Of a DNA stretch of 64,000 nucleotides, positions 7,248-16,153 are shown piece after piece. Source of the DNA: Bacteroidaceae bacterium (GTDB taxonomy: Bacteria; Bacteroidota; Bacteroidia; Bacteroidales; Bacteroidaceae); the NCBI GenBank assembly GCA_024398715.1, contig JAKSIP010000009.1, positions 1 to 64,000 on the forward strand, written 5' to 3'. The notes under the pieces were generated by a model. That model worked only from the letters and a program-made list of their open reading frames with translations. It was not told the DNA's origin and made no database searches. Every line of letters begins with the position of its first letter. Positions within the stretch are counted from its first letter, which is position 1. The translations under genes were made by a program, and so were the position numbers.

Positions 7248-8336
7248 TCAATGTCTATTAATACTATTATATATGCACACCTGCTTTTGCATCTTCTCAA
7301 AAATCTCTTTCTGAAGCCCTTTGTGAAGGACTATGATACCTTTGTTGAATGAAGATAATTCTTCAAGGAGTTCACGGTTCGGGATACAGGTTATTGTATA
7401 GAAAATGTAATCGCTGAGGGAGGGATACTTGTTCCGCAGTTTTTCATGCTCTCTTTCCGGAAGAAGGGTCTGTGAACCGTGGATAGGCTTCGTATTGATA
7501 TATGGAGCCTCATAGTCCGGGATAGCAAACAAAATGGTCTCTACCGGCCGGTCATCATGATAGGTGATCCCCACTATGTCCTCATTGCGTTCATCAATGT
7601 CGCAGTAGCACTCCTTGAACGGAATCTCCGGTTCTTCCTTGAAACCGTATATTCGGTCAAGCGGCAAGTTCATAAGGAAATCTCTTTCCGCATCAATAAG
7701 CTGGCAGATGAGATACCACCTGTCATTATACTGCTTGAGGAGGTATGGATATACGATATACGTCAAAGGTGATTCCTGACCGAATTTCTTGTATGACACT
7801 TCCACCGGCACTTTGTTTGAAATTGCCGAATAAAGACCTGCAAGAGCATTCGCTACCGGACTGCCTTCTTCGGTATTCAAGTACAAGTTCCTGCTGAACG
7901 AGATGATGGCCTTCCTGTCACTATCCTGGACAGATGATGATTTGGCCTCGTTTTTCAACCTTGTCTGAAGAGCGCCAAGCCATTCGAAACTGTCAAGCCC
8001 TGAGAACTGTCCAAGTGTATTCAAGACTTCCCTTAGGAATGTCATCTCTTCATCGGATAGTTTCTTCGTAAAAATTGACATTGACGGATCCTCGTAACGT
8101 ACAACATGTTTTCCACCGACTACGAGTTCCCAGTCTATTGATATACCGTCAAACTCGGTGTCAATGTCATACAGATCAAGCTCGATTGTGCGCTTTGAGA
8201 CAGTAGGGTAACCCATGTCGACAAGCTTCTGATTGCATTTTTCAAGCAGATCCTTCCTCGTGTAGTAATGATGGCGGTCGGAAAGAAGCTCATCGAGGAT
8301 TCTGTATCTAACTACTGCATTTTTGTTGGCTGGCAT
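7248..8336 (-). CDS. WYL-domain transcriptional regulator
   Basis: This 362-residue protein has an N-terminal winged helix (about 5-70, with YTRKDLLEKCNQKL and a recognition-helix region VSKRTIELDLYDI), a WYL core, and a C-terminal extension. The WYL signature region is YPYLLKQYNDRWYLICQLID, about residues 196-215. WYL proteins bind nucleotides or nucleic acid and very often control anti-phage loci. ATG at 8334-8336 is preferred over a TTG eight codons upstream, because that TTG overlaps a -7-like box and the ATG sits behind a purine-rich stretch. It heads an operon with the propeller gene 12 bases downstream and probably controls the island. Confidence 0.85.
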   Translation of the reverse strand: MPANKNAVVRYRILDELLSDRHHYYTRKDLLEKCNQKLVDMGYPTVSKRTIELDLYDIDTEFDGISIDWELVVGGKHVVRYEDPSMSIFTKKLSDEEMTFLREVLNTLGQFSGLDSFEWLGALQTRLKNEAKSSSVQDSDRKAIISFSRNLYLNTEEGSPVANALAGLYSAISNKVPVEVSYKKFGQESPLTYIVYPYLLKQYNDRWYLICQLIDAERDFLMNLPLDRIYGFKEEPEIPFKECYCDIDERNEDIVGITYHDDRPVETILFAIPDYEAPYINTKPIHGSQTLLPEREHEKLRNKYPSLSDYIFYTITCIPNRELLEELSSFNKGIIVLHKGLQKEIFEKMQKQVCIYNSINRH

Positions 8337-8391
8337 AAGCTTTTCTGATTTTCTGAACAAAGATACTTCCTTGTTGCGAACCGTATCTTCG

Positions 8392-8399
8392 CAAAGATA
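8392..8399 (-). promoter_or_regulatory. -7 promoter box for the WYL-propeller operon
   Basis: The minus strand reads TATCTTTG, an exact TAnnTTTG -7 box, 56 bases before the chosen ATG. A second identical octamer lies at 8358-8365, closer to the gene. No spaced TTTG -33 element is evident; the upstream sequence is A/T rich. The repeated box could also be an operator for autoregulation, which is a guess. Confidence 0.5.
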
Positions 8400-8486
8400 A
8401 TAAAATACTTAAAAAGAAAAAAACTTATATATTTATTAACAAACGCGTTAACGACTTTGCCTCAGCAGATATCTTCCACTGTATTA

Positions 8487-8792
8487 TTATTTGATTTTCA
8501 CTGACACATTCTCATTCTCATCGTGGAGTTTCTTGTCCTCGCACTTGCCTATGTCGTCGTTCATCCATTCGATATTTAACTCATAATCTTGGCACTCTAG
8601 GTTCACTCCTTCGGCAAGTCAAAAACGAATTAACTCCTCTTTGAAGGAGTTCCGGTCCACAAAACACCACCGAAGAGATTCTGTGAAACATTTTCCCATC
8701 ATTTTCTCGCGCATTTTGAGCAAAATGCGAGCAATTACAGCGTTTATTTCTATATTGAAGTAAAGATTGCTAATCAATTGTCGGATATAAGG
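8487..8792 (-). pseudogene. Broken gene fragment with an internal stop
   Basis: One minus-strand frame reads like protein over about 100 codons: YIRQLISNLYFNIEINAVIA, then a lysine/methionine-rich stretch, FTESLRWCFVDRNSFKEELI, an in-frame TGA at 8619-8621, then CQDYELNIEWMNDDIGKCED and an acidic tail ending at TAA 8487-8489. Composition stays coding-like on both sides of the stop, so this is a gene inactivated by a point mutation and shortened upstream (TAA at 8793-8795). A possible internal start is ATG 8712-8714. The family is not recognised. A strong hairpin (8706-8731) lies within it. The rest of 8361-9021 holds the promoter boxes and repeats listed separately. Confidence 0.45.
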
Positions 8793-8897
8793 TTAAAGTT
8801 GAGTAAATACTGCTCGTTCATAGAATGTATTTTCCACCCAGAATCTCGTCGATGCTGAGGTTTTGGTAACTTTTGGTAATATTGTGACAAAAGCACG

Positions 8898-9009
8898 TAC
8901 ACACAGATGCATTTCAAATACATGGGTTGTTTTTGAGATACACACAGATGCAAAAGCAAATTATTGCAACTGAGTGTATTACAAATACGATAGGCTGTAT
9001 CTGCGTGTA
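8898..9009. repeat. Short repeats at the island edge next to mnmE
   Basis: TACACACAGATGCA occurs at 8898-8911 and again at 8939-8952, a 14-bp direct repeat spaced 41 bases apart. A third, inverted copy with two differences (TGTATCTGCGTGTA) is at 8996-9009, 12 bases from the mnmE stop. The cluster separates the island from conserved genes. It could be a recombination scar or a transcription-end structure; sequence alone does not decide. Confidence 0.5.
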
Positions 9010-9021
9010 GTTGAATGTATC

Positions 9022-10410
9022 CTACTTGCCGATGCAGAAGTGGGAGAAGATGTTGCTGAGGACGTCTGGGGTGGTGACGCTGCCCATGATGTCTTCCAGG
9101 TGGAACAGGCATTGGCGCAGGTCCTGGCTGATAAGGTCAGACGGAAGAGCGGTTTCAAGGCCGCTGATGACGCGGCGTATGGCTTCCAAGGCGGCTGTAA
9201 GTGCCTGGTAGTGGCGAATGTTGGAGACTATTATGTTGTCCTGGTCAAGTTGTGCAATGTTGCAGACCTTAAGCAGTGCGGCTGTCAGACGTTCTATACC
9301 TTTGCCGTCTTTGGCCGATATAAAAAGGTGGTTTCCATAATCGGCAGGTACTGAGGCCATCATATCTGCCTTGTTGTGGATATACAGCACCTGCTTGCCG
9401 GAGCTGTGTTCTGCAACTGAACTGTCTTCAAAGTCTGAATTGTCAGCACGGTCTGTCATCCATAACACCACTTGCGCTTTGTCCAGTTTGTCAAAGGTAC
9501 GCTGTATGCCAAGTGCTTCTATGGTGTCTGTGGTGGAGCGGATGCCGGCGGTGTCAATAAAGCGGAATGTTACGCCGCCAATAACAGTGGTATCTTCTAT
9601 GCTGTCACGCGTAGTTCCCTGAATGGGGCTGACTATTGCTTTGTCATCGCCTAAAAGTGCGTTCAAAAGGGTGCTTTTTCCTGCGTTGGTCTTACCGATT
9701 ATGGCTACAGGAATACCGTTCTTGATAGCGTTGCCTGTGCGGAAACTGCCGGCAAGACGGCTTATTACGCTTTCAATTTCAAGTGCCAGGGTCCTGAGTT
9801 GTCCGCGGTCTGCAAATTCAAGTTCCTCGTGGTCACTGAAATCTATTTCAAGTTCAAGAAGCGATGTTATGTTCAGCAGTTTGTCATGCAGCTCTTTAAG
9901 CTGGGCACTGAATGCTCCGCGCATCTGGCTCTCTGCCATACGGTGTTCTGCGGCGCTGCGCGATGCGATGACATCGGCTACGGCCTCGGCCTGGCTAAGG
10001 TCCATCTTGCCGTTAAGGAAGGAGCGCTGTGTGAATTCTCCCGGTTGGGCCGGTGAACAGCCTGCATCAAGGAGCAGATGCAGTATTTCCTGTACAATGT
10101 AGGTGCTTGCGTGACAACTTATTTCAACGCTGTCTTCTCCGGTGTAGGAGTGGGGAGCGCGGAACACGCTCACAAGCACGTTGTCAACAATCTGGTCTTT
10201 ATTGTCAACGATGTCTCCGTAATGAATGGTGTAGCCGGCCGCATTCTGTAAACTGCGTGTGCCGGGCACAGTCTCTCTGCCGCGTGGAACGAATATGCTG
10301 TCCGTTATACCAAGTGCATCGGGACCTGATACCCTAATAACGGCAATGGCCCCTTGTACGGGGCCTGTTGCACATGCACATATTGTTGTATGTTCTGTTA
10401 TAAGCTGCAC
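9022..10410 (-). CDS. mnmE: tRNA uridine-5-carboxymethylaminomethyl modification GTPase
   Basis: MnmE works with MnmG to modify U34 of certain tRNAs. The 462-residue product is of normal family length. It has the N-terminal folate-binding domain (1-120, start of the TICACATGPVQGAIAVIRVS type), a helical domain, and an inserted G domain with GKTNAGKS (239-246) and DTAG (286-289). The C-terminus is CIGK, with the conserved cysteine at 459. The start is GTG at 10408-10410; no ATG fits the conserved N-terminus. The gene is the first housekeeping gene bordering the island. Confidence 0.95.
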   Translation of the reverse strand: MQLITEHTTICACATGPVQGAIAVIRVSGPDALGITDSIFVPRGRETVPGTRSLQNAAGYTIHYGDIVDNKDQIVDNVLVSVFRAPHSYTGEDSVEISCHASTYIVQEILHLLLDAGCSPAQPGEFTQRSFLNGKMDLSQAEAVADVIASRSAAEHRMAESQMRGAFSAQLKELHDKLLNITSLLELEIDFSDHEELEFADRGQLRTLALEIESVISRLAGSFRTGNAIKNGIPVAIIGKTNAGKSTLLNALLGDDKAIVSPIQGTTRDSIEDTTVIGGVTFRFIDTAGIRSTTDTIEALGIQRTFDKLDKAQVVLWMTDRADNSDFEDSSVAEHSSGKQVLYIHNKADMMASVPADYGNHLFISAKDGKGIERLTAALLKVCNIAQLDQDNIIVSNIRHYQALTAALEAIRRVISGLETALPSDLISQDLRQCLFHLEDIMGSVTTPDVLSNIFSHFCIGK

Positions 10411-10441
10411 AAATCTGCTGATGCTTATTTGCTAAGCCGTT

Positions 10442-12787
10442 TTATTTGCCAAGCAGTTTGTCTGCCATTGCAGCGGCTGCACGGCGACCGTCACCCATTG
10501 CAAGGATAACTGTTGCACCACCGCGTACAATATCGCCACCGGCAAATATTGTAGGAATGTTGGACTGCATCTGGTCATTTACTGCAATAGTGTTCTTGCG
10601 GCCCAGTTCCAGACCTTCTATTGATTTTGGAACAATAGGGTTAGGGGATACGCCTACGGCAACAATTACAAGATCGGCATCGAGAGTCTGTGTGGCACCT
10701 GGAATCTCAACCGGGCTGCGGCGACCGCTGGCATCGGGTTCTCCAAGTTCCATCTTCTGCAGTATTACCTGCTTTACACGGCCGTTTTCATCGCCGATAT
10801 ATTCAATAGGATTGTTGAGGGTAAGGAACTCAACGCCTTCTTCTTTTGCATGCTTGACTTCTTCTGCACGGGCCGGCATCTCTTCGTCTGAACGGCGGTA
10901 TACAATGTATGCGTGCTCGGCACCAAGACGCAGGGCTGTGCGGACTGAGTCCATAGCGGTGTTACCGCCACCTACAACTACAACGTTCTTTCCGAATATT
11001 ACAGGTGTGTCTGACTCTTTGCTTGCGGCATCCATCAGGTTTACACGTGTAAGGTATTCGTTTGATGACATTATGTTGAGAAGGTTTTCGCCCTTGATGT
11101 TCATGAAGTTTGGCAGACCTGCACCTGAACCTACAAAGATTCCGTCAAATCCCTGCTCTTCAAGATCTTTTACTGTAAGAGTCTTGCCTATGATGCAGTC
11201 TTTTACAAATTTGACGCCCATTTTTTCAAGGTTGCAGATTTCTACGTCAACAATCTTGTTTGGCAGACGGAATTCAGGAATGCCGTATTTGAGCACACCT
11301 CCAATTTCGTGCAGAGCCTCGAATACTGTTACGCTGAAACCTTTCTTTGCCATATCGCCTGCAAAGGAGAGACCGGAAGGACCTGATCCTATTACGGCAA
11401 CCTTTTTGCCGTTGGAAGCGGCTACTTCAGGAATGGAAATGTTGCCTGACTCACGCTCGTAGTCAGCGGCAAAACGCTCCAGGTAACCTATGGCAACCGG
11501 CTTGTGACCCATCTTGAGGTGGATACATTTGGATTCGCACTGTTTTTCCTGCGGACATACACGGCCGCATACTGCAGGCAGTGAACTTGTGCTCTTGAGC
11601 ACTTTGGCTGCAGCAAGATAGTTGCCGCGTTCTATGTTCTTTATGAACGATGGAATCTGGATATTTACAGGACAGCCTTCCATACAGGACGGTTTTGGAC
11701 AGTCAAGACAACGCTTGGCCTCCAGCAGAGCCTGCTGTTCGGAAAGACCCTGGTTGACCTCTTCCTTACGGCTGTGACGGCGGTAATCCGGTGCCAGCTC
11801 AGGCATTACGCAACGCTCAATCTCTGTGCGTTCCTTGTTTTTCATATTGGCGCGCAGTGCGGTACGCCATTCGGAATCTCTGTCAAGAAGTTCTTCAAGT
11901 GACTCGCTGACTGTCTCTTTCTTGCCGCATGCAGCTTTCTCTTCATTCTTCTGAGGAGCGGAAGCGATGCTCTGCTCAAGCTTTGCCATCTCTTCCTTTT
12001 CAATCTCCTTGAAAGCGCCCATACGTTTCATCATGCCGTCCCAGTCAACCTGATGGGCATCGAATTCAGGACCGTCAACGCAGACAAACTTTGTCTTGTC
12101 TCCCACTGTAACACGGCAGGCACCGCACATACCGGTACCGTCAACCATGATTGTGTTCAGTGATACATCTGTGGATATTTCATATTTCTTTGTGAGAAGG
12201 CTGCAGAATTTCATCATGATTGCAGGACCTATAGCAAAGCACTTGTCAACCTTTTCACGCAGGATGATTTCTTCAATACCGTTGGTTACAAGACCCTTGC
12301 GGCCGTATGAGCCGTCATCTGTCATGATTACTGTCTCGTCTGCATATTTGCGGACTTCGTCTTCAAGAATGATAAGGTCTTTGTTGCGGCCTGCAAGTAC
12401 TGCAATGACGCGGTTGCCGGCCTGTTTCAAAGCTTTGATGATAGGCAGCATGGGGGCAACGCCAACACCACCGCCTGCACAAACAACTGTACCGAATTTT
12501 TCAATGTGTGTGGCCTGGCCAAGAGGACCTACAACGTCTGTAAGGTAATCGCCTGCATTCAGACGGCACAGACGGTTTGAACTCAGACCAATGCGCTGTA
12601 CTACAAGGGTGATTGTGCCTTTCTCTGTGTCGGCATCGGCAATAGTGAGCGGCATACGCTCGCCCTGCTCACCTATACGTACAATTACAAAGTGACCTGC
12701 CTTGCGTGATTTGGCAATGAGAGGTGCTTCTACAACAAATTTGAAAACGTTCTCGGAGAATTGCTCCTTAGATACAATTTTGTTCAT
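10442..12787 (-). CDS. Fused SudB/NfnA-type FAD-NAD subunit and GltD/NfnB-like flavoprotein
   Basis: This 781-residue fusion has two parts. The first ~275 residues resemble ferredoxin-NADP reductase / dihydroorotate dehydrogenase electron-transfer subunit PyrK: an FAD-binding barrel, the NAD domain VVCAGGGVGVAPMLP, and a [2Fe-2S] cysteine cluster starting GMCGACRV. The second part is the glutamate synthase small-subunit type: CLDCPKPSCMEGCPV and CPQEKQCESKC Fe-S ligands, FAD site IGSGPSGLSFAGD and NADPH site VVVGGGNTAMD. Two-subunit homologues include sulfide dehydrogenase (SudAB) and the electron-bifurcating transhydrogenase NfnAB. No glutamate synthase large subunit is nearby, so an NfnAB-like role in balancing NADH, NADPH and ferredoxin is likely. 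It is divergently transcribed from the glycogen operon. Confidence 0.85.
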   Translation of the reverse strand: MNKIVSKEQFSENVFKFVVEAPLIAKSRKAGHFVIVRIGEQGERMPLTIADADTEKGTITLVVQRIGLSSNRLCRLNAGDYLTDVVGPLGQATHIEKFGTVVCAGGGVGVAPMLPIIKALKQAGNRVIAVLAGRNKDLIILEDEVRKYADETVIMTDDGSYGRKGLVTNGIEEIILREKVDKCFAIGPAIMMKFCSLLTKKYEISTDVSLNTIMVDGTGMCGACRVTVGDKTKFVCVDGPEFDAHQVDWDGMMKRMGAFKEIEKEEMAKLEQSIASAPQKNEEKAACGKKETVSESLEELLDRDSEWRTALRANMKNKERTEIERCVMPELAPDYRRHSRKEEVNQGLSEQQALLEAKRCLDCPKPSCMEGCPVNIQIPSFIKNIERGNYLAAAKVLKSTSSLPAVCGRVCPQEKQCESKCIHLKMGHKPVAIGYLERFAADYERESGNISIPEVAASNGKKVAVIGSGPSGLSFAGDMAKKGFSVTVFEALHEIGGVLKYGIPEFRLPNKIVDVEICNLEKMGVKFVKDCIIGKTLTVKDLEEQGFDGIFVGSGAGLPNFMNIKGENLLNIMSSNEYLTRVNLMDAASKESDTPVIFGKNVVVVGGGNTAMDSVRTALRLGAEHAYIVYRRSDEEMPARAEEVKHAKEEGVEFLTLNNPIEYIGDENGRVKQVILQKMELGEPDASGRRSPVEIPGATQTLDADLVIVAVGVSPNPIVPKSIEGLELGRKNTIAVNDQMQSNIPTIFAGGDIVRGGATVILAMGDGRRAAAAMADKLLGK

Positions 12788-12818
12788 TATATAATGATTT
12801 GATTTTATTTTCGCAGCG

Positions 12819-12851
12819 CAAAGATACTACTTTTTTGCATTATGTCTCAAA
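12819..12851 (-). promoter_or_regulatory. Promoter of the flavoprotein fusion gene
   Basis: The minus strand holds TTTG at 12848-12851 and TATCTTTG at 12819-12826, separated by 21 bases, an exact Bacteroidetes -33/-7 pair. Transcription would start near 12812, about 25 bases before the ATG. Confidence 0.7.
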
Positions 12852-12864
12852 ATAGGTTCTTATA

Positions 12865-12896
12865 TTTGCTCCTTTGCAACAGATTAGTTATATTTG
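12865..12896 (+). promoter_or_regulatory. Promoter of the glycogen-debranching operon
   Basis: TTTG at 12865-12868 and TATATTTG at 12889-12896 are 20 bases apart and match the Bacteroidetes consensus. The predicted start is near 12903, giving a leader of about 27 bases to ATG 12930. A second TATATTTG at 12861-12868, with TTTG 23 bases upstream, may be an alternative. Confidence 0.65.
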
Positions 12897-12929
12897 TATT
12901 GATTATTTTTGAAAAATACGGAAAAATAT

Positions 12930-14867
12930 ATGAGCTATCTCAGATTTGAAAAAACATTCATGACCAACCTGGACGAGACTCTGACCAGAGAGATACTGCG
13001 TACAAACCGTTCGGGAGCATATCATTGCACAAGTATTGTGGATTGTAACACCCGTAAGTATCACGGTTTGCTTGTGGTTCCTGTTCCGGAACTTGACGAT
13101 GAAAATCATGTTCTGATTTCATCTTTGGATACAACAGTCATTCAGCATGGGGCTGAATTCAATTTGGGAGTGCATCAGTATTGGGGCAATAATTTCAGCC
13201 CGCGCGGCCACAAGTATATCAGAACCTACGATTGCGATAAGGTTCCTACGACAATCTACCGTGTAGGCGGTGTTGTGCTTAAGAAAGAAAAACTACTGGA
13301 ACATCACGAGAACCGTATTTTGATACGTTTTACGCTGATGGATGCGCATTCAGAGACTACGTTGCGTCTGCATCCGTATCTGGCTTTCCGCAGCGTGCGT
13401 CAGTTTACGCATCAGAACGGTCAGGCGGATCAGGGCTATGCTCTGGTTGAGAACGGAATAAGGACATGTATGTACGCCGGATATCCGGATCTGTATATGC
13501 AACTCAGTAAAGAGAACCAGTTTGTGTTCCGTCCCGACTGGTATCGCGGTTTTGAATATTTCAAGGAGAAGGAACGCGGCTACGATTCCAACGAGGATCT
13601 GTATGTTCCGGGCTATTTTGAGTTTACTATAAAGAAAGGAGAAAGCGTTGTTTTTGCGGCTGGTACAAAAGAAGCCAATGTTCCCCAGTTAAGGCGTATC
13701 TTTGCAGGCGAGGCCGGCGCCCGTACTCCGCGTGACAATTTCTATCATTGTCTAAAGAACTCTGCGCATCAGTTCCATAACAAACAGGACCGGGCACATT
13801 ATATTCTGGCCGGTTATCCGTGGTTCAAATGCCGCGCACGCGATATGTTTGTCTCTCTTCCGGGTCTTACTCTGTCCATAGGAGAGAACTTTGAGTTTGA
13901 ATCGGCCATGGCAACGGCGGAACGGGCCATAATGGATTTTATCAAGGGACGTCCACGCAAATACCAGATTTACGAACTCGAAAAACCCGATGTCCTTTTG
14001 TGGGCTGTTTGGGCTGTACAGCAGTATGCCAAATCCACATCAATGGAAAAGGCTATGCAGTCATATGGAAAACTGGTGAATGAAATTATTGAGTTTATCC
14101 GCAAGAACCGTCATCAGAATATGTTCTTCCGTCCCAACGGACTTATTTCAATCAGCGGAAAGGATAGCGCGGAGACTTGGATGAATTCAACGTGTATGGG
14201 ACATCCGGTTGTGCCGCGTACAGGCTATGTTGTGGAAATCAACGCTCTCTGGTATAACGCACTTGGCTTTGTGGCGGATATGAACCGTCAGAATGGTGAT
14301 ACAAAGCATGCTGACAAGTTGTCCGCACTGGCATTTGCTGTAGGGAAATCTTTTTTGCAGACGTTTGTAAACCAATACGGTTATCTGTATGATTATGTTG
14401 ACGAGGATACTCCGGACTGGAGCGTACGGCCCAATATGGTAATTGCTGCGGCTTTGGATTATTCTCCGCTGGATATACGTCAGAAAAAATCAATTGTTGA
14501 CTATTGTACCAAAGAGTTGCTCACACCAAAGGGCTTGCGTTCTTTGAGTCCTGTAAGTCCGGGCTATAATCCCAATTATGTAGGACCGCAGTATGACAGG
14601 GATCTGGCGTATCATCAGGGTACGGCTTGGCCTTGGCTGGTAGGTTTCTATTTTGAGGCTTATCTTAAGGTATTCCGTCGCAGCGGCTTGTCTTTTGTGG
14701 AACGCCAGCTGATAGGATATGAAGAGGAAATGACATCGCACTGTGTGGGTTCTATCCCTGAACTGTTTGACGGAAACCCGCCTTTCAAAGGACGCGGAGC
14801 AGTGTCTTTTGCTATGAATGTTGCAGAGTTGCTTAGAACAATAAAGCGTTTGAATGAACTTGAATAA
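12930..14867 (+). CDS. Glycogen debranching enzyme (amylo-alpha-1,6-glucosidase)
   Basis: This 645-residue cytoplasmic enzyme probably removes alpha-1,6 branches from stored glycogen. The N-terminal beta domain carries the family signature EILRTNRSGAYHCTSIVDCN followed by TRKYHGLLVVPVP. The C-terminal (alpha/alpha)6 barrel shows YPWFKCRARDMFVSLPGLTL, DSAETWMN, a conserved RPNMV segment, and the late motif YHQGTAWPWLVGFY. This architecture is that of bacterial GDE-type enzymes (GH133 group). ATG 12930 is chosen; the frame extends seven codons upstream to a TTG, but MSYLRFEK is the usual family start. It leads an operon with a GT4 transferase 9 bases downstream and a GH57 enzyme. Confidence 0.9.
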   Translation: MSYLRFEKTFMTNLDETLTREILRTNRSGAYHCTSIVDCNTRKYHGLLVVPVPELDDENHVLISSLDTTVIQHGAEFNLGVHQYWGNNFSPRGHKYIRTYDCDKVPTTIYRVGGVVLKKEKLLEHHENRILIRFTLMDAHSETTLRLHPYLAFRSVRQFTHQNGQADQGYALVENGIRTCMYAGYPDLYMQLSKENQFVFRPDWYRGFEYFKEKERGYDSNEDLYVPGYFEFTIKKGESVVFAAGTKEANVPQLRRIFAGEAGARTPRDNFYHCLKNSAHQFHNKQDRAHYILAGYPWFKCRARDMFVSLPGLTLSIGENFEFESAMATAERAIMDFIKGRPRKYQIYELEKPDVLLWAVWAVQQYAKSTSMEKAMQSYGKLVNEIIEFIRKNRHQNMFFRPNGLISISGKDSAETWMNSTCMGHPVVPRTGYVVEINALWYNALGFVADMNRQNGDTKHADKLSALAFAVGKSFLQTFVNQYGYLYDYVDEDTPDWSVRPNMVIAAALDYSPLDIRQKKSIVDYCTKELLTPKGLRSLSPVSPGYNPNYVGPQYDRDLAYHQGTAWPWLVGFYFEAYLKVFRRSGLSFVERQLIGYEEEMTSHCVGSIPELFDGNPPFKGRGAVSFAMNVAELLRTIKRLNELE

Positions 14868-14876
14868 AGTAAAAAT

Positions 14877-16136
14877 ATGAAAGTATTGATGTTCGGGTGG
14901 GAGTTCCCGCCGCATATTCTTGGTGGTCTTGGAACAGCAAGTTACGGGCTTACCAAAGGTCTTGCAGGACAGGAGAATACGGAAATAACTTTCTGTATGC
15001 CCCGTCCGTTCGGCGACGAGGACCAGAGCTTTCTTAAGATTGTCGGTATGAATGCAGTTCCGGTTGTGAATCAGAATCCGGATTGGAATTATGTAAAGAG
15101 TTGTTTCCCATGGATGAACCCGCAGGATTATTATGATTTCAGAGATCATATATATGCCGATTTCAGATACATAGGAACAAATGATCTTGGCTGTATAGAA
15201 TTCTCCGGACGTTATCCGGACAATCTTCACCAGGAGATAAACAATTATTCCATTGTGGCGGGTGTGGTGGCACGTACGCTGCAGTTTGATATAATCCATT
15301 CTCACGACTGGCTTACATATCCTGCCGGCATCCATGCCAAACAGATTAGCGGAAAACCGCTTGTAATACATGTACACGCTACAGACTTTGATCGTTCACG
15401 CGGTAGAGTGAACCCTACCGTTTATGCCATAGAAAAAAACGGTATGGATTATGCTGACCACATAATGTGCGTAAGCGAGCTTACACGCCAGACAGTCATA
15501 AACAAATATCATCAGGACCCGCGCAAGGTATCGACAATGCACAATGCTGTTGAACCTCTTCCGCAGGAAATTCAGGATATTCCGGAACGCAAGCGTGAAC
15601 ATGAGAAAGTTGTTACTTTCCTCGGCCGTATCACTATGCAGAAGGGACCTGAGTATTTTGTAGAGGCTGCAGCGCTTGTGCTTAAGCATTCCAAGAATAT
15701 TCGTTTCTGTATGGCAGGCAGCGGCGATATGATGAATGCCATGATTACTCTTGCCGCCGAGCGCGGAATTGCTGACCATTTCCATTTTCCGGGCTTCATG
15801 AAAGGACGGCAGGTGTATGAATGCCTCAAGTCAAGCGATGTGTACGTAATGCCTTCCGTATCAGAGCCGTTCGGAATTTCACCCCTTGAAGCAATGCAGT
15901 GCGGTGTACCGTCAATCATTTCAAAGCAGAGCGGTTGCGCCGAAATACTTGACAAGTGCATCAAGACGGATTATTGGGATATACATGCCATGGCCGATGC
16001 CATCAATTCCATCTGTAACAATCCGGCTCTGTACAATTATCTTAGGGTGGAGGGAAAGAAAGAGGTCGATGCCATTACCTGGGATAAGGTTGGTGCCAGA
16101 ATCCTGGACCGTTACAAACAATTGACAAATTACTGA
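14877..16136 (+). CDS. GT4-family glycosyltransferase of the glycogen cluster
   Basis: The 419-residue enzyme has a GT-B fold. The N-domain begins MKVLMFGWEFPPHILGGLGT, with the GGLG donor loop, and includes DIIHSHDWLTYPAGIHA. The C-domain has VVTFLGRITMQKGPEYFVEA and the GT4 E-x7-E motif in PSVSEPFGISPLEAMQCG. In Bacteroidetes this gene is regularly found between the debranching enzyme and a GH57 protein and is annotated as glycosyltransferase or starch-synthase-like. It likely elongates or primes alpha-glucan; the donor sugar nucleotide cannot be read from sequence. Confidence 0.85.
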   Translation: MKVLMFGWEFPPHILGGLGTASYGLTKGLAGQENTEITFCMPRPFGDEDQSFLKIVGMNAVPVVNQNPDWNYVKSCFPWMNPQDYYDFRDHIYADFRYIGTNDLGCIEFSGRYPDNLHQEINNYSIVAGVVARTLQFDIIHSHDWLTYPAGIHAKQISGKPLVIHVHATDFDRSRGRVNPTVYAIEKNGMDYADHIMCVSELTRQTVINKYHQDPRKVSTMHNAVEPLPQEIQDIPERKREHEKVVTFLGRITMQKGPEYFVEAAALVLKHSKNIRFCMAGSGDMMNAMITLAAERGIADHFHFPGFMKGRQVYECLKSSDVYVMPSVSEPFGISPLEAMQCGVPSIISKQSGCAEILDKCIKTDYWDIHAMADAINSICNNPALYNYLRVEGKKEVDAITWDKVGARILDRYKQLTNY

Positions 16137-16153
16137 TAAAACATTTTTGGAAT

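Noticed and set aside
8706..8731. Strong hairpin with GCATTTT/AAAATGC stem
   Set aside because: Lies inside the coding part of a broken gene and has no T run, so it is not called as a terminator.
8774..9112. 112-codon minus-strand frame after mnmE
   Set aside because: Its first third is the mnmE 3' end read in another frame, and the rest crosses the repeat cluster. Composition is not protein-like.
10446..11462. Long plus-strand frame antisense to the flavoprotein fusion
   Set aside because: Ser/Arg/Pro-rich shadow of a well-supported gene on the other strand.
14490..15377. 295-codon minus-strand frame
   Set aside because: Antisense to the debranching enzyme and GT4 genes, which have clear families. 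No motif of its own.
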